Source: Halichondria panicea (lineage: Eukaryota > Porifera > Demospongiae > Suberitida > Halichondriidae). From it: a stretch of DNA of 64,000 nt. The stretch's first letter is position 1. Each line of letters opens with the position of its first letter. Shown here piece by piece: positions 44,401 to 50,880 of the stretch. The notes below the pieces were generated by a model. That model did not search any database, was not told where the DNA came from, and saw only the letters and a program-made list of their open reading frames with translations. Position numbers and translations under genes: made by a program. The DNA lies in assembly GCF_963675165.1 (NCBI RefSeq), contig NC_087382.1, positions 6,248,315 through 6,312,314 on the forward strand. The letters are read 5' to 3'.

Positions 44401-46156
44401 AGTCAATCAATATTAGCACCTGTTCTCAACCACATACAGCCCTCAAGATCAAGACGGGACGTTAACGATCAATTTCCAGGAGAGGTAACACTTGCGTATA
44501 CGTAGGTGGATGTTGGCATAGCCACATGCAATGCCGTATTATTAAAGTTTATGTCGTACTTTTCGATGGTGCTTCATACAGTCATACGTATAAATGTGAT
44601 ATCAGTGTTTCAGGGTAATGTATATTGTTTTGTAGCACATGCAATCTCTTAACTCAATTATGCATTTCATTCTAACAGTGTGGTAATGGAGTGATAGAGG
44701 GAGAGGAGGAGTGTGACGGTAGCGACGTGGGAGAGAGCACCTGTCAGAGTGTCGTTAAATTACCGTAAGTTGCTATATCCTTTAAGTAGTATGTACGCAT
44801 GATATCATTTACTGTGTTTATGTGTGATAGGTATGCAGGCAGGGTATCCTGTACACCGCAGTGCAAACTTGATGTGTCTAGATGTACACCGTTAGCCGTG
44901 AGTTCCTATTCATGCATGTACTTATCATCGTATATATAGTATTTGTATAGTCTCTGCTCTTATGTGAAATTAATGTGTGCGTGCCTATAATAATTATAGT
45001 CGTTCCGTTTATCCATGTACATACATAATTATACATGCAGGCTTTGTTGTTTGCTGTTAAGACACACAAAATGCGAAAGGTTCACATTGATTCTACCAAT
45101 TGGAACGAACACCATCGCAGTTATTTCAATGAGACGTTATCAGCGGACATAGCCTGCCAAGACTCGGCTGTCAGGGCTGGTGTGCCAGGTGTCTTTGTGG
45201 CACTGCTGTCTACAAGCAGAAGGTCGATAGGAAAGATCATCAGTTTGCAACAAAGCGACAACATTCCAATCATTAACTCACAGGTACGTAAGCGACTGCT
45301 TAATTGTGGCTTAAATGCATCCTTTATCCTAGCTCTCTTAATGTATCAATCCTCTCATGATTGTCATCCAATGAATTACTGTATTACTATGCTTTGCGAG
45401 TGAAATACCTTTTTGGGAATGCGACACATTTTAAGGTAATCAGCAGAAATATTGACACATACATACTTTTTGCAGGGCTTGAAAGCATAATTATGTTTGG
45501 TACTTGCAAAACACAGTAAACACGTAATTGGATGCCCTTGACCTGTGCTTTGCTTAGAAGGCCATACCGTATTCTTGTAGTGAAATGAACAGCCTGTGCC
45601 ATCTGTGCCCTTATTTGTCTCCCCATACACAGGGAGAGATACTGCATGAGTCGTGGAAAAACCTTCACTATAAGAATCAAATCAGTCTGCAGAAAACTCT
45701 TACACTGAGTGGTTATCCTCTTGCTGAAGAGTAAGTGAACATCTGAATTGTATTGTAAAAAGCTCATTGATAAATTAAGTGGACGTACATAGTTTTATAG
45801 GACAACACACGGATATAGTATATCCGACATTGGCCGACTATCAAGCATACATGCATCGGGTGGTGCCTTTTGGCTATAATATACACTATAGTGTATGTAA
45901 GCTTACGTACATTGTAGTGTATACTGGTAAGCTTTTATGTGATTGTTTTTTCTTTAGGTTCGGCATTTGGTTAAGCCCGTTAACACCTGAGGATAATCAA
46001 GCAGGTGATGATTGTGAGTCATGGACGAGTGATTCCCCAGACGTCTCTGGCTCTGGACGATTGAGAAGACAGGAACAGTCTGCTTTACAATACAGCATTC
46101 CATGTAACAATGATATGGCTGTTCTCTGTTTACAATTAACACACCGCTTCTCTTAG
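23431..46156 (+). CDS. Multiplexin-like collagen (collagen XV/XVIII relative): TSPN, Gly-X-Y, trimerisation and endostatin domains
   Basis: Fifty-eight exons join in phase to 1,814 codons plus stop. The first is 23431-23515 (signal peptide [20 protein letters not shown]). Exons 2-4 (24031-24295, 24617-24848, 24908-24964) give a TSPN/laminin-G-like domain. Exons 5-51 give the Gly-X-Y helix. Exon 52 (44096-44227) matches the multiplexin trimerisation segment ([20 protein letters not shown]). Exon 53 has an RSRR furin-like site. Exons 54-55 form a CGNG-type Cys module. Exons 56-58 (45041-45283, 45633-45730, 45958-46156) form an endostatin domain. Multiplexins are secreted basement-membrane collagens whose endostatin piece is released by proteolysis. 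A 6.3 kb intron (34807-41081) contains two other genes. The domain order matches vertebrate collagen XVIII except for the extra Cys module, which I do not know from that family. TGT/TGC codons in the endostatin region keep all four family cysteines. Confidence 0.88.
24031..24964 (+). other. TSPN / laminin-G-like N-terminal domain exons
   Basis: Three exons (24031-24295, 24617-24848, 24908-24964) encode [60 protein letters not shown] and [20 protein letters not shown]. The start 'DLL...GL', the 'FSL.T.L.A' strand and the 'L.L.G..+T..V+C' end are the pattern of thrombospondin N-terminal-like domains of FACIT, fibrillar and multiplexin collagens. Confidence 0.75.
28030..28420. repeat. Degenerate hairpin-element sequence in a collagen intron
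   Basis: After the exon ending at 28118, about 28195-28260 contains ACAAAAGTATTTGTGGTTTTCG and TTTTACC.TTTTACCCACGAA, and 28290-28380 a direct repeat of GCATGCAGCAACCAATCCAC (two copies, 41 bp apart). The stretch ends GAAAATTACCCGGTATAC, a variant end of the CTATACGGTA family. Confidence 0.45.
30565..30785. repeat. Dispersed repeat fragment and 22-bp triplicate in a collagen intron
   Basis: TAAGGTGACATGTTTTCGAG...GCGAATGAGAGTAAATCGCAA is the inverted relative of about 8566-8632. It is followed by three head-to-tail copies of a unit containing CACTGTCAGCATTYGCATGAT (about 30715-30778). Confidence 0.55.
32524..32600. repeat. Hairpin in a collagen intron
   Basis: CTAGGGATTTATGGCA..GAACC pairs with GGTTTACGTTGCCATAAATCCCTAG across a 25-base loop. 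It is probably a solo MITE. Confidence 0.65.
34807..36058. other. First part of the large collagen intron
   Basis: It has no coding exon in phase with the collagen. It contains a TIR element at 35438-35856 and CTCGAGAAAG repeats near 35150-35230. A sequence GTCTATAGAAG about 55 bases before the ATG at 36059 may serve as the TATA region of the nested secreted-protein gene (weak). Confidence 0.45.
35438..35856. mobile_element. TIR element in the collagen intron
   Basis: The left end GTGACAGGCTCTGGGAAAAC-AGACCAATTGG is matched in inverse by CCAATTGGTCT-GTTTTCTCAGAGCCTGTCAC on the right (one mismatch). It is about 420 bp and shows no transposase. Confidence 0.75.
36059..37234 (+). CDS. Secreted 20-residue-repeat acidic Ser/Asn/Asp-rich protein (nested in the collagen intron)
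   Basis: Single-exon frame of 391 codons. Residues 1-20 ([20 protein letters not shown]) are a clear signal peptide. RSKR at residues 36-39 is a furin-type processing site. From residue about 60 to the end there are some 16 copies of a 20-residue unit, [20 protein letters not shown] and its variant [14 protein letters not shown], encoded by a 60-bp tandem repeat, with a final partial copy. The variants SESDK and SGSxS alternate irregularly. The composition (Ser, Glu, Asp, Asn, Ala, Thr) predicts an intrinsically disordered, acidic and probably phosphorylated or O-glycosylated chain with a few N-x-S/T sequons. I do not recognise a family. A matrix or mineral-associated role is speculation. Possible polyadenylation signal AATAAA at 37603-37608. 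Confidence 0.85.
   Translation: MKYIIVALTLLVAMVLLIEGKPQTMKSEEGESAFTRSKRSDNDEKSAAESTEPGKSSPSQSTADNSVLGSNSSSLSANEENTADNTTSESDKSSLSANKDSRADNTVSGSNSSSLSANEENTADNTASESDKSSLSANEDSRADNTASESDSSSLSVNEENTADNTISGSNSSSLSANEENTADSTISESDKSLLSANEDRADNTASESDKSSLSASEESTADNTASGSYSSSLSASEESTADNTASESDKSSLSANEESTADNTASESDKSSLSASEESTADNTASGSYSSSLSANEENTADNTAPESDKPSLSANEENTADNTASESDKSSLSANEESTADNTASESDKSLLSANEENTADNTASGSASSSQTASEESTADSTDSMDES
37235..38473. other. Intron sequence between the nested repeat-protein gene and the ATGCCTCGGTG element
   Basis: It contains the 3' UTR of the nested gene up to about 37620 and a hairpin element at 37709-37888. The remainder shows no coding or RNA features. Confidence 0.4.
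37709..37888. mobile_element. Hairpin element with TATTTCGAGGGTATAAA ends
   Basis: TATTTCGAGGGTATAAATTT is inverted at AAATATTTATACCCTCGAAATA. The inside is a loose palindrome with GCATGCATGCATGC near the centre. Confidence 0.7.
38474..39037 (-). mobile_element. Best full-length copy of the ATGCCTCGGTG element
   Basis: It runs from ATGCCTCGGTGCGCATGCGC-AAGCGAGGTAT to CCACCGAGGCATCAGCACC-TGCGGTGTTTTC. Both ends read ATGCCTCGGTG inward, giving short TIRs. It also contains TGTG microsatellite sequence next to the left end, as the other copies do. It is about 560 bp and non-coding. It lies just downstream of the decayed membrane-protein gene. Confidence 0.8.
39088..40773 (-). pseudogene. Decayed multi-pass membrane protein of the sponge Cys-rich/7TM-like family
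   Basis: It starts [20 protein letters not shown] (signal peptide), then a Cys-rich ectodomain ([49 protein letters not shown]) and hydrophobic helices. The frame breaks at about 40150: LDFFNTL in one frame passes to [20 protein letters not shown] in another, with about 20-30 residues apparently missing. It breaks again at about 39590 (RIILIFSV to [20 protein letters not shown]) and at about 39460 (FIMTW to [20 protein letters not shown]). It ends near [20 protein letters not shown], the usual C-terminal motif of the family. The motif CGxxxRxGxLCxxC-x(n)-CxxC is shared with the intact gene at 46744. Three shifts make it a pseudogene unless the assembly is faulty. Confidence 0.7.
41082..43856 (+). 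other. Collagen helix block II: seven larger exons with split Gly codons
   Basis: Exons 41082-41224, 41540-41780, 41928-42127, 42281-42338, 42427-42561, 43227-43337 and 43639-43856. Most junctions here split a codon after its first base (G|GN), unlike the phase-0 block upstream. Exons are long (111 to 241 bp, one 58). The helix is richer in charged triplets ([14 protein letters not shown]). The last exon ends [10 protein letters not shown], leading into the trimerisation exon. Confidence 0.88.
42705..43121. mobile_element. TIR element with about 57-bp arms in a collagen intron
   Basis: The left arm (GTTAAACTATTAGTTGGGCT, then CAACCAACTGTGTCGGGTTG and GGTACCACTCCAATC) is the inverse of the right arm (GATTGGAGTGGTGCCCAACC, ACGCAGTTGGTTGGACTCCG, CCAAACTATTAAAC). 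It is about 415 bp, and the inside is not coding. Confidence 0.75.
44096..46156 (+). other. Multiplexin C-terminal region: trimerisation segment, RSRR site, CGNG Cys module, endostatin
   Basis: Exons: 44096-44227 ([20 protein letters not shown] then [20 protein letters not shown]), 44440-44484 ([15 protein letters not shown]), 44679-44764 and 44831-44897 ([16 protein letters not shown] and [18 protein letters not shown], a DUF4215/myxo-type disulphide repeat), 45041-45283 ([20 protein letters not shown], then IPIINSQ), 45633-45730 ([11 protein letters not shown]) and 45958-46156 ([33 protein letters not shown]). Human endostatin has, in the same order, ADFQCF, a GLxGTFRAFLSSR helix, VPIVNL-KDE-L-SW, a W-HGSD loop, YCETWR, GRLL and SCH-YIVLCIE. 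All four disulphide cysteines and the SW, W and GRL landmarks are present. The zinc-binding N-terminal histidines are not obvious. Confidence 0.88.
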
Positions 46157-46743
46157 AAAATCTTTTAGTTTCAGTGTCCAACTATTTTTTAAGAAATGGC
46201 TTTTGACGACAGTTATGTAATGTTTGCTGAAGGCGCCGTATATATTATAGTAGGTGTGGGGACAAAACTAAATACCATGCAGGGTGCATGTATAATTATA
46301 TGATGTGCACTGGACTATATATACTTATGATGTGTGACTTAATTGTATCACTCGATTAGATCCCTTTGAATACAATATTGAAAGTAGGAAACTTGCAGGA
46401 ACATTATAGTTTATCGTTTGCATTATTTCCGACTGATGACAGTTGGCATTGACAGTTGGCATTGACAAATTGACAGCTGCATGTTTTTTCACGTGTACAC
46501 TTCTGTTCAAATAGGGCTATATATGCAGATTTCAATGATGTAAGTGATAGACAAAATTTTTGCGTATCAACTTACTGTGCACGTTTTATCATAAAAAGAG
46601 GAATCTATTATAAAGTGGACTAAATTCGACAATCCCTACCTACGTCTGAGTGCAAACCTCTATAGCCCAACTCCTTTTGCTCCGTGAGACCGTGAGACCG
46701 TGGCACTGTCTTGTAATAGCTCCTACTGTCTACGAAGGTACAT
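46157..46743. other. Intergenic interval, collagen 3' end to membrane-protein gene
   Basis: AT-rich, with no gene. ACAGTTGGCATTGACA is repeated directly at about 46438-46465. I see no strong polyadenylation signal for the collagen. Confidence 0.4.
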
Positions 46744-49700
46744 ATGTATGCAAACTGCAGGATGAAGTTTTTTCTTACAACTATTATTGTCTTGTCCGTA
46801 TGCATTGTTGGTAGATTTAGTTGCAGTGGTGTGGAGTATTTTGTCTCACCAACCCCTTTACCCAACCCCAATTGTCCCGAGAAATCAATTTGTCATATTT
46901 TGAGTGACTATGTGAGAGGCTCTCAATTATTCTTCAACAGCCACAACAATATTTCCTTGCTTTTTCTGAATGGAACCCACAATTTAGAATTGTCTTTCTT
47001 TTTGGAAGATTACAAGAAAAGCTTGTCCTTTTACATGGCAAGCACCGACTCCAAGTTTAGACCAACAATTGTTGTTCCTCATAAAATCAAAATCATGTTT
47101 GTAGGATTCAGGCACCTGAAAGTGCAGGATATAATTATTTTCGGTAATGATTTACCTACTCTTTATTTTACTGTTTATCTTGTGACTATTAGTCGGATTG
47201 AATTTTCAAGCAACACGTTTAGAACCATCTCGATCAATATTACGTATCCTGTTCAACCAGATTATTCGAAAGTAAATGATATTAAAGTGGCTACCTTTAC
47301 AAATTGTGAGTTTTTATCTTCGAGCATTTTTATGCATTATAACTTCATTAGTCCTTATGGTGATGTACTGCATGAAAGCTCCGGTTGGTACCAACAAAAT
47401 CGATTACAGCCCTACTACCTTTACTTCTCAAACTGCCTTTATTATCTAGGATCCTTGAATATAAGGGTCAATTCAGCCCTGCTTAAAATCACCATACAAA
47501 GCTGCACCTTCGAAGATTCAACCTCAACTGCTATAGGTATGAGTAACAGTTTGGTTGGCCATCATGACGACGATTGCTCCAATGTTCAGCTTTTTCTTGA
47601 GAACTCAACGATCTCAAATTCCTATCTGTATGGGATAGCAATTGCCGAAATCTATAACATGAGCTTATGCATTCACGACACTGTCATAACGAAAACCGGT
47701 AGTCTGGGTATCTTAGTGATGCGTATCTATAATCTGATTCGTGTTGAATTGGATAAATGTGAAATTACCGAGTGTCAATCTGGAGCAATAAGTATCAATA
47801 GTGATGCTGTTGTGGTGGTACGTAACAGCATACTTTCTCAAAATACCAACTATATCCCTGAAAATGGTGTTGGATTGATTGTAGCTTGTCAAGGCTCGAT
47901 TCAATCTGGTGTAGAAATTAGCAATACCGCTTTCACTGAGAATCACGGACATGCTGACTATGGTAGAGTAGTTGATGTTTCATTATGCAATGCAGTGAGT
48001 TTAAGTGATGTGTATTTTGAAAGGAATGTTGGTGCAAGTATTAGATTGAGTTCGAATGACCTACACGTCAAAGGTAATGTACAGTTTGTGAACAATACTG
48101 CATACAAAGGTGGAGGGATGTCGCTGCTCTACTCACAACTGCATTTGTACAATAATACCAATGTAACTTTCGTCGGTAATAGAGCAAACGATGTGGGTGG
48201 TGGTGTGTATGTCGATCAAGTTGCTCCCTTTGTACCGGTGACCTATACACCCTGCTTTTATGTCTTCCCTCAGGTATTGTCTTCTGATGATGTTAGGGAT
48301 CTGAATGTGCACTTGAAGTTTGAGAACAATACAGCTGCAAATGGTGGACTGGCAATTTATGGAGCGTCTGTCACGGATTATTGCCTTGTGGCACCAAATT
48401 CTGATTTTGCGATTTATAGTGGATACTATTACACATTATTCTTTGAGTTTGTCAATGCCGACTCAAACTTAGATCCTTTGAAATCACTGGTTGCTTCTAA
48501 TCCTTCAAGAGTTTGTCTTTGTGGTTTCAATACACCTGTTTGTCTGCTCATATCGTACATATTTGCGCAAGAAGGAAGTGTATTTCCTGGAGAAACAGTG
48601 GAGATAGCAGCTGTTATAGTAGGAAAAGACTATGGTGCCACAACCGGAACAGTTTTCGCAAATGCTCTCGGTGAAGACAGTATTGATACAACCCAATACA
48701 CTCAAAAGGTGCTATACTCTAAGTGCAATGCCCTCACATACACAGTGTATTCTAAACCGTTATCAAACTTCTCTTTAGTACTTACAACTAGTGCGGCCAC
48801 TGTGGACAAATACGGTAACAGGAATTATGTGAAGGAAATCCTTTTTATGTATCCATATCCAGGAGACGTGGAAAATGTTGTAATGTCTTTGCCTGTATTT
48901 GTAAATTATACAGTAGATGATTGCCCACCTGGATTCATTCTTTCAACAATTCTTCCGCTCAGATGTGAATGTGATGCAAGACTGTTGAGCATCGGAATAA
49001 CCCATTGTGTTATTCGCAATCATACAGGCTTCGTGTACAGAAATGGTTTTAATTGGCTCGCTTCTTTCCCAGGTGTAGATAACAGTACCTATCAACTTGT
49101 GCTAAATGTCTACTGTCTAACTGGCTATTGCAGGACTCAAAACATTTCCCTCGATTTGCTTTTACCTGATGATCAATGTGTCAACGGCCGTTCTGGGACG
49201 CTTTGTGGTCAGTGCAAAGGCAACCTTAGTCTTTCAATCGGGTCTTCACTATGCATTGAGTGTAATGACAACTGGCATGTAGCCTTGATTCTGCCTTTTG
49301 CTGTTGGTTTTGTCTTGCTAGTTGCACTTATCAAACTTCTTGACCTCACAGTTAAGCAAGGAACACTAAATGGTATCATTTTATATGCAAACATTATTTG
49401 GGCAAATCGAAACATCTTCTTTCAAAAGCACGAACCAGTGCTTGAGACATTCATAGCATGGTTGAACCTTGAATTTGGAATAGATGTCTGCTTTATTAAA
49501 GGGTTGGATGCATTTTGGAAGACATGGCTTTTTTTTGCACATGATTTTATTACCATTGTTGGAATCACTCTGCTTATCATCCTGTCAACTAAATACTCAC
49601 GCCGTGCAACTAAACTCATTGGTGCTAATGTAGTTCCTGTTCTGGCTACTCTGTACTTTTTATCTTATGCGAAACTCTTGCAGACCATAATTTCAATGCT

Positions 49701-50439
49701 GTCGTTCCACATTCTTGAATATCCAACTCATGTGCAGATAGTATGGTCAATGGATGGGAATTTGCAGTATTTTGGGGTGAAGCATTTGGCTCTTTTTGTG
49801 GTTGCTTTAGGAGCACTGTTCTTGTTGTGGTTACCGTACACTTTCATTCTTTTATTCTTTTCGTGCCTTCAAAAGAAATCGTACCTGAGATGTTTACGCT
49901 GGACAGACAGCCTAAGACTAAAGCCATACATGGATGCTTACTTTGGTCCATTAAAATCTAAGCACCGCTATTGGTTTGGATTACTGCTCCTCATTAGAGT
50001 AACCCTGGTCATATTTAATCTTCTCTCCGATCCTCACATAAACCTCGTTGCAATAATAGTTCTTACTACATTGCTACTTTGTTTCCCGTTCCCGTATGAA
50101 AACTGGCAACTATCACTGTTTGAAAGATTACTATTTCTTAATCTCATCACCCTCAGCTCTTCAGTACTATTCGCAAATGTAGTGGCTATTGATGGAGCTC
50201 TGTTTGTGTACATCTCTATCAGCATTGTTTTTGTTCAACTTATTGCTGTGATTTTGTTCCATTTGTATTCCACCGTTAAAATAAGGTGCTGCACGAATCA
50301 AAGGAACACAGATTCTGAAATAGATGATGAATTCTTGGATCATGTCCATTTAAGGGCAACTGAAGAACTGGGAAGCAATGATTGCGACGAACAGAATCAG
50401 CCCCAGTTGATAAACACATTGGACATTGACACGTATTAA
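46744..50439 (+). CDS. Right-handed beta-helix ectodomain, multi-pass membrane protein (sponge-expanded family)
   Basis: Single-exon frame of 1,231 codons. Methionine 7 (46762; MKFFLTTIIVLSVCIVGRF) gives the better signal peptide, so the first Met may not be the start. Residues about 30-700 carry parallel beta-helix-like repeats of Asn/Ser/Val strands (for example LYNNTNVTFVGNRANDVGGG, LHLKFENNTAANGGLAIYGA-type turns). Around residue 810 is a Cys motif, CVNGRSGTLCGQCKGNLSLS then CIECNDNW. From about residue 846 follow some seven to eight hydrophobic segments (VALILPFAVGFVLLVALIKL; WLFFAHDFITIVGITLLIIL; HLALFVVALGALFLLWLPYT; YWFGLLLLIRVTLVIFNLL; LLFLNLITLSSSVLFANVVA). The acidic tail is cytoplasmic by inference. 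Ligand and function are unknown; a cell-surface receptor or adhesion role is plausible. The pseudogene at 39088-40773 is a relative. Confidence 0.85.
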   Translation: MYANCRMKFFLTTIIVLSVCIVGRFSCSGVEYFVSPTPLPNPNCPEKSICHILSDYVRGSQLFFNSHNNISLLFLNGTHNLELSFFLEDYKKSLSFYMASTDSKFRPTIVVPHKIKIMFVGFRHLKVQDIIIFGNDLPTLYFTVYLVTISRIEFSSNTFRTISINITYPVQPDYSKVNDIKVATFTNCEFLSSSIFMHYNFISPYGDVLHESSGWYQQNRLQPYYLYFSNCLYYLGSLNIRVNSALLKITIQSCTFEDSTSTAIGMSNSLVGHHDDDCSNVQLFLENSTISNSYLYGIAIAEIYNMSLCIHDTVITKTGSLGILVMRIYNLIRVELDKCEITECQSGAISINSDAVVVVRNSILSQNTNYIPENGVGLIVACQGSIQSGVEISNTAFTENHGHADYGRVVDVSLCNAVSLSDVYFERNVGASIRLSSNDLHVKGNVQFVNNTAYKGGGMSLLYSQLHLYNNTNVTFVGNRANDVGGGVYVDQVAPFVPVTYTPCFYVFPQVLSSDDVRDLNVHLKFENNTAANGGLAIYGASVTDYCLVAPNSDFAIYSGYYYTLFFEFVNADSNLDPLKSLVASNPSRVCLCGFNTPVCLLISYIFAQEGSVFPGETVEIAAVIVGKDYGATTGTVFANALGEDSIDTTQYTQKVLYSKCNALTYTVYSKPLSNFSLVLTTSAATVDKYGNRNYVKEILFMYPYPGDVENVVMSLPVFVNYTVDDCPPGFILSTILPLRCECDARLLSIGITHCVIRNHTGFVYRNGFNWLASFPGVDNSTYQLVLNVYCLTGYCRTQNISLDLLLPDDQCVNGRSGTLCGQCKGNLSLSIGSSLCIECNDNWHVALILPFAVGFVLLVALIKLLDLTVKQGTLNGIILYANIIWANRNIFFQKHEPVLETFIAWLNLEFGIDVCFIKGLDAFWKTWLFFAHDFITIVGITLLIILSTKYSRRATKLIGANVVPVLATLYFLSYAKLLQTIISMLSFHILEYPTHVQIVWSMDGNLQYFGVKHLALFVVALGALFLLWLPYTFILLFFSCLQKKSYLRCLRWTDSLRLKPYMDAYFGPLKSKHRYWFGLLLLIRVTLVIFNLLSDPHINLVAIIVLTTLLLCFPFPYENWQLSLFERLLFLNLITLSSSVLFANVVAIDGALFVYISISIVFVQLIAVILFHLYSTVKIRCCTNQRNTDSEIDDEFLDHVHLRATEELGSNDCDEQNQPQLINTLDIDTY

Positions 50440-50880
50440 AGTATTACAGCTATTTAATAGATTTATGTATAATTATGTCTGTCTATGGTGTGACCATTGA
50501 CACCATAAAAGGATATGTATCAATATACCTGAATCAGTTTATACACATTAATGTCCCCACCATCCAGTCGGTGTGCTGTGTTGTGAGATAATATCTACCG
50601 ACAGACAGTGCATTATCTCTCTGCCAGAAGTTTCTGTGGTGTTGGTGTGAATAGTTATCTTTTTTGACTTGCAACATGGAATGTATGAGCCCCACCCACC
50701 TTGAGGCTAAGTGGTGGGTGTTGAATTGTTGCATACTCACATCCTCAATTTCAGGAAGTGATCACAAGAAAAGTGGCCAAGAAAATTAAGGAACGATTCG
50801 ACGGTGCTACAGTTAAGTTGTAAACTGCATTGTATTTAAAGCACCATACATGAAGATATAAGTTTATGTGACAATAGGGC
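50440..50880. other. Interval with an unassigned exon-like fragment
   Basis: After a good acceptor (CTCAATTTCAG, ends 50755) there are 22 codons, EVITRKVAKKIKERFDGATV-KL, then TAA at about 50822. It looks like a real last exon, but I cannot connect it to any upstream exon. It could also be alternative 5' sequence of Bicaudal-C. A short palindrome (CACCATTGACACCATA region) lies near 50490. Confidence 0.3.
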
